From an uncultured Clostridia bacterium (GTDB lineage: Bacteria; Bacillota; Clostridia; Oscillospirales; Oscillospiraceae): DNA of 8,202 bases. Where the stretch lies: the NCBI GenBank assembly GCA_946006895.1, contig CAMFZO010000054.1:1-8202 (forward strand), read 5' to 3'. A program made the translations under genes and the position numbers. A model generated the notes under the pieces. It was not told the origin of the DNA. It saw only the letters and a program-made list of their open reading frames with translations, and made no database searches. The stretch's first letter is position 1; every line of letters starts with the position of its first letter. Of the stretch, positions 5,918 to 8,202 are shown piece by piece.

Positions 5918-6033
5918 AATATGATTCTTGTTATTTTACCTTTCGTCAGGACAGTGTGTTGTGATGTAATGGCAAACAAAGCTGTATTGATGGGGCGTGT
6001 CGGAAAGGCAGACTATTCAGAGGTTCCCAAGTT

Positions 6034-6426
6034 TTACAGAAAATAGCACCAAATCAGAACGGCGCCAATGAAAAGAAACATCAGACCTGCCGGCAGCGGA
6101 AAGGAATGCCCGACAAATCGCATTTCTTCGGGCTTCCCCGGATTGTAACAAATTTCCATTTTTGAACCAATGGGGTATTTCGTTTCCCGATTAGTCCTGA
6201 AGTGTGCCTTTTCTGTATACTTTTTGCCGTCAACCACATACCCCACAACCGGACGATAATGAGTATGCGCTACGCTGCGGAGATGGGTATATTCTTTTTC
6301 CAGCTTTATGACGGTTGCATGGATCGGCACGGTGCATTTTATGTAAGCCATAACCTTTGCAGTAATCAAAAGCAGACCGATACCGAGCAGTATCAAACCG
6401 ACAGCGAAAAAGAATATGTCATTCAT
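6034..6426 (-). CDS. DUF3592-type two-TM membrane protein (copy 2)
   Basis: A 130-residue protein with transmembrane segments at about 4-24 and 111-129. Between them is an exposed loop of about 85 residues with the family-like pattern: a variable segment, YRPVVGYVVDGKKY at 57-70, and YPIGSKMEICYNPGKPEE at 84-101. The start is four bases after the stop of the preceding paralogue, with AAGGG at normal spacing, so the two are surely co-transcribed. The two align end to end, including a Cys-Thr pair at residues 31-32 in both. DUF3592 proteins have no settled function, so none is assigned. Confidence 0.85.
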   Translation of the reverse strand: MNDIFFFAVGLILLGIGLLLITAKVMAYIKCTVPIHATVIKLEKEYTHLRSVAHTHYRPVVGYVVDGKKYTEKAHFRTNRETKYPIGSKMEICYNPGKPEEMRFVGHSFPLPAGLMFLFIGAVLIWCYFL

Positions 6427-6430
6427 AGCG

Positions 6431-6832
6431 TTACCCTTTGAATATACTCAGAAACGTCAATACACCGAGGATGATGAAAACCACGCCCATAACCGGCTGA
6501 GATTTTCCACCGCCTCTGGTGTAATATTCTCTCGGATCTTCGGGATCGTAAAATACATTGATACTACCACCGATTTTCACTTTTCTGCGTCTGTTGTAAG
6601 AGATATTGGCGGTGCCGTGATAGACTTGTCCGTTGACGACAAATTCAAATTCCGGCGTATAATCTGTGGTGACGTCGCCATCGCTGTCCCGATCCTCAGA
6701 CTCGCGTACGCCGGTGATTCTGCCGACGGTTTGCGTCGTGCATCTCTTGACTCTTTTGCGGCCTGACGTAAACAAGGCTGCTCCGAGGGCGATCAATCCA
6801 ATACCTAATACAATACTACCGATGATTTTCAT
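6431..6832 (-). CDS. DUF3592-type two-TM membrane protein (copy 1)
   Basis: A 133-residue protein with a membrane segment at about 4-22 and another at about 113-130. The loop between carries YTPEFEFVVNGQVYHG (58-73) and KIGGSINVFYDPEDPREY (86-103), the same arrangement as the adjacent copy. I chose the ATG at 6832 because AGGAG ends eight bases before it; a GTG nine bases further upstream would abut that site and leave no spacing. The 81-base gap after the Lgt-like gene contains a TACAAT (6862-6867), but the only -35-like TTGCGC is 15 bases away, so a separate promoter is possible but weak. Loop residues 40-58 are unusually charged (Asp/Glu/Arg). Confidence 0.86.
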   Translation of the reverse strand: MKIIGSIVLGIGLIALGAALFTSGRKRVKRCTTQTVGRITGVRESEDRDSDGDVTTDYTPEFEFVVNGQVYHGTANISYNRRRKVKIGGSINVFYDPEDPREYYTRGGGKSQPVMGVVFIILGVLTFLSIFKG

Positions 6833-6913
6833 GAAACACACTCCTCTTTCTTTTTGAAAAAATTGTAATGCTCCTGTTCTGTGCGCAATGCTGGCGGAAG
6901 GAGTCTTTGCCGA

Positions 6914-7696
6914 TTATTGCTTCCGTGCGGCTGCGTGTTTCACGAGGAAAAAACCGGCAAAGCAGATCATTGCCGCGTAAAGACACGGATAGAAGGCAGT
7001 GACAATCTGCCTGTCGTAGGGCAACTCCCGAAGGGGCAGGATGATCCATCTTGCCGCAGTGAATACGATCGCAAAGATCGCCGCCCTGCTTCCCTCGTTC
7101 ATTTTCCATACACGTGGCAACACAATGGCCGCCGTGATTGCCACCATAACGCCTGCAATCTCGTATAACTGGGTGGGATGCACAATCGGTGATTTGGCAC
7201 TTACAATTTTGAGACTGTTAATGAAGCTGTATTTGGACGCGTTTGCGGGGAACACCATTCCGAACGGGCCGTCTGTGGGTCTTCCGTGGCAGCATCCGTT
7301 CAAAAAGCATCCGAGCTTCAGAAGCAGGATGCCTGCCGCCGCAGGGACCGCGAAAGCATCCGCGATCCCTGCGATTTTTTCTTTTCGCAGAATACAGAAA
7401 ACGACGATCGTTGCCGCCCCGGCGATCAGCCCGCCCATCAGGGAGAGCTTTCGGTAGGACAAATCCCACACCGAAAAATCCCCGGAAAATGCCCTTGGGT
7501 TTGTAATGAAATTCAGCACTCTGGCTCCGATCAGTGCAGATACGCACACAAACACAGGCAGCAGTACAGCCCATATGCCCTGTTTGATTCTCAGAAGATA
7601 TATGGCTGAAAGCACGATACCCACAATGCCTGCCGCTGCAGCACACAGGTAGTAGCTTTGCAGTGTATGACCAAAGATCTCTATGTAGGGGTACAT
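6914..7696 (-). CDS. Divergent Lgt-family (prolipoprotein diacylglyceryl transferase-like) membrane protein
   Basis: A 260-residue polytopic membrane protein with about seven hydrophobic segments, matching the Lgt family in length and motif order. SYYL at 14-17 corresponds to the N-terminal Tyr region, SLMGGLIAG at 85-93 to the HGG motif, LKLGCFLNGCCHG at 126-138 to GRLGNFINGE, HPTQLYE at 173-179 to HPSQLYE, and ARWIILPLR at 215-223 to the C-terminal Arg region. True Lgt moves diacylglycerol from phosphatidylglycerol to the lipobox cysteine on the outer membrane face. Compared with the E. coli enzyme, His103, Arg143 and Asn146 correspond to Met87, Lys127 and Cys130, so this may be a paralogue with a different or lost activity. 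The His position is known to vary in some true Lgt groups. The start has GAGGG six bases upstream, and the gene is 13 bases after the preceding stop, suggesting an operon. I leave the gene symbol empty because of these substitutions. Confidence 0.85.
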   Translation of the reverse strand: MYPYIEIFGHTLQSYYLCAAAAGIVGIVLSAIYLLRIKQGIWAVLLPVFVCVSALIGARVLNFITNPRAFSGDFSVWDLSYRKLSLMGGLIAGAATIVVFCILRKEKIAGIADAFAVPAAAGILLLKLGCFLNGCCHGRPTDGPFGMVFPANASKYSFINSLKIVSAKSPIVHPTQLYEIAGVMVAITAAIVLPRVWKMNEGSRAAIFAIVFTAARWIILPLRELPYDRQIVTAFYPCLYAAMICFAGFFLVKHAAARKQ

Positions 7697-7709
7697 GGTC
7701 GGCCCTCTG

Positions 7710-8202
7710 CTATTTCACAACATTGATCTTTGCTTCGACGAGGAAGGTCGCTACCATTCCATCGGCTTCGTAGGTCTCAAGAAACACCGCTTTGCTGCTC
7801 TCCAGCGTTATGGTGCCGTCCTTTTCTGTGACCACGATCTCCGTTGTGCCCTCCTCGGTGGTGAGGATCAGCTTTCCGTTTTCAAAAACCGCAGGCGCGG
7901 ACATGGGAACATTATCGTCCGAAACGAGTATGCCGCTGACCTTGCAGGTATTTCCTCCCGTTTTCTCAATGGTGATCTCCTGGCCCAACTGAACCTGGTC
8001 AATATACTGGGCAAGGAGGGCGTCGCAGTCGGCCTTGGAGCCGACTTCCCCAGCCATACCACTGTATTCGTCACCCAGTTCCTCACTTATGTACATCTGG
8101 TACATTTCTTCCGTCACGCGAACCGCTGTCGGGGAGACCGTGCCCGTATAGGTTCCCACCAGATCGTCAACGGTAAGTCCGCCGGAGAATTCGATGTTGA
8201 TC
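7710..8202 (-). CDS. C-terminal part of an unrecognised beta-rich, probably exported protein (cut by window edge)
   Basis: The frame stays open to the right edge, giving at least 163 residues with the N-terminus missing. An in-frame GTG at 8157-8159 lies inside the ORF and is not a start: the reading continues upstream as IEFSGGLTVDDLVGTYTG. The visible part begins with a GTYTGTV strand, then an acidic helical stretch with Asp and Tyr (VTEEMYQMYISEELGDEYSG). Alternating strands follow to the end (ITIEKTGGNTCKVSG, KLILTTEEGTTEIVVTEKDGTITL, FLVEAKINVV). The pattern suggests a beta-sandwich or barrel-like domain, perhaps one of several repeats in a secreted or lipid-anchored protein; this is inference from composition only. 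It is followed after 13 bases by the Lgt-like gene, so the two are probably co-transcribed. No family is recognised. Confidence 0.8.
   Translation of the reverse strand, partial: INIEFSGGLTVDDLVGTYTGTVSPTAVRVTEEMYQMYISEELGDEYSGMAGEVGSKADCDALLAQYIDQVQLGQEITIEKTGGNTCKVSGILVSDDNVPMSAPAVFENGKLILTTEEGTTEIVVTEKDGTITLESSKAVFLETYEADGMVATFLVEAKINVVK

Noticed and set aside
5918..6033. Possible promoter in the 116-base gap upstream of the lipoprotein gene
   Set aside because: TAAAAT near the start codon could be a -10, but no acceptable -35 is at the right distance, so I do not list it.
598..8113. Shared peptide TEEMYQ in the BlaR1-like sensor (about 598-620) and in the edge-truncated protein (about 8094-8115), with about 15 identical bases
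   Set aside because: The flanking residues do not align and the match is too short to claim a common domain; probably chance, though both are exported regions.

Overview
The window looks like chromosomal DNA of a gut-type Clostridia bacterium. Oscillospiraceae/Ruminococcaceae-like is my best guess, inferred from gene content, strong AGGAGG-type ribosome binding sites, moderate-to-high GC, zinc-ribbon/Thr-Pro-Glu stalk proteins and tandem DUF3592 genes. I cannot place the genus from sequence alone. No rRNA, tRNA, CRISPR array, transposase or phage gene is visible.

Layout. Bases 1-218 are non-coding: inverted arrays of a 7-base unit, a small hairpin, a GC-rich 9-bp palindrome, and a rho-independent terminator for the gene to the right. 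Bases 219-2638 (minus strand) are a translationally coupled pair: a BlaI/MecI-type repressor followed by a BlaR1-like M56 membrane metalloprotease. The protease carries a long unrecognised extracellular domain instead of a penicillin-binding sensor. The 302-base intergenic region 2639-2940 holds a near-consensus sigma-A promoter for the pair, overlaid by two copies of an 18-base operator-like sequence. It also holds an extended -10 promoter and a leader hairpin for the divergent plus-strand gene, a complete dihydropyrimidinase/hydantoinase (2941-4314). A strong hairpin at 4338-4371 separates this gene from the convergent minus-strand block.

Bases 4416-8202 are all minus strand and mostly envelope-related. 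In transcription order they are: the C-terminal part of an unrecognised beta-rich protein cut by the window edge; a divergent Lgt-family membrane protein; two tandem DUF3592-type two-TM proteins; a small predicted lipoprotein; and a zinc-ribbon / single-TM / Thr-Pro-Glu-stalk protein with an unrecognised exported domain.

How the genes may work together. The BlaI-BlaR1 pair should be an autoregulated sensor circuit that responds to something outside the cell, and the missing transpeptidase-like domain argues against beta-lactam as the direct ligand. No beta-lactamase or PBP target gene lies next to it. The dihydropyrimidinase stands alone, without pyrimidine or hydantoin pathway partners. The right-hand block looks like a loose set of surface and membrane proteins, not a defined pathway. 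The points most worth following are the BlaR1-like protein's sensor and internal lipobox, the operator architecture, and the altered active-site positions of the Lgt paralogue.
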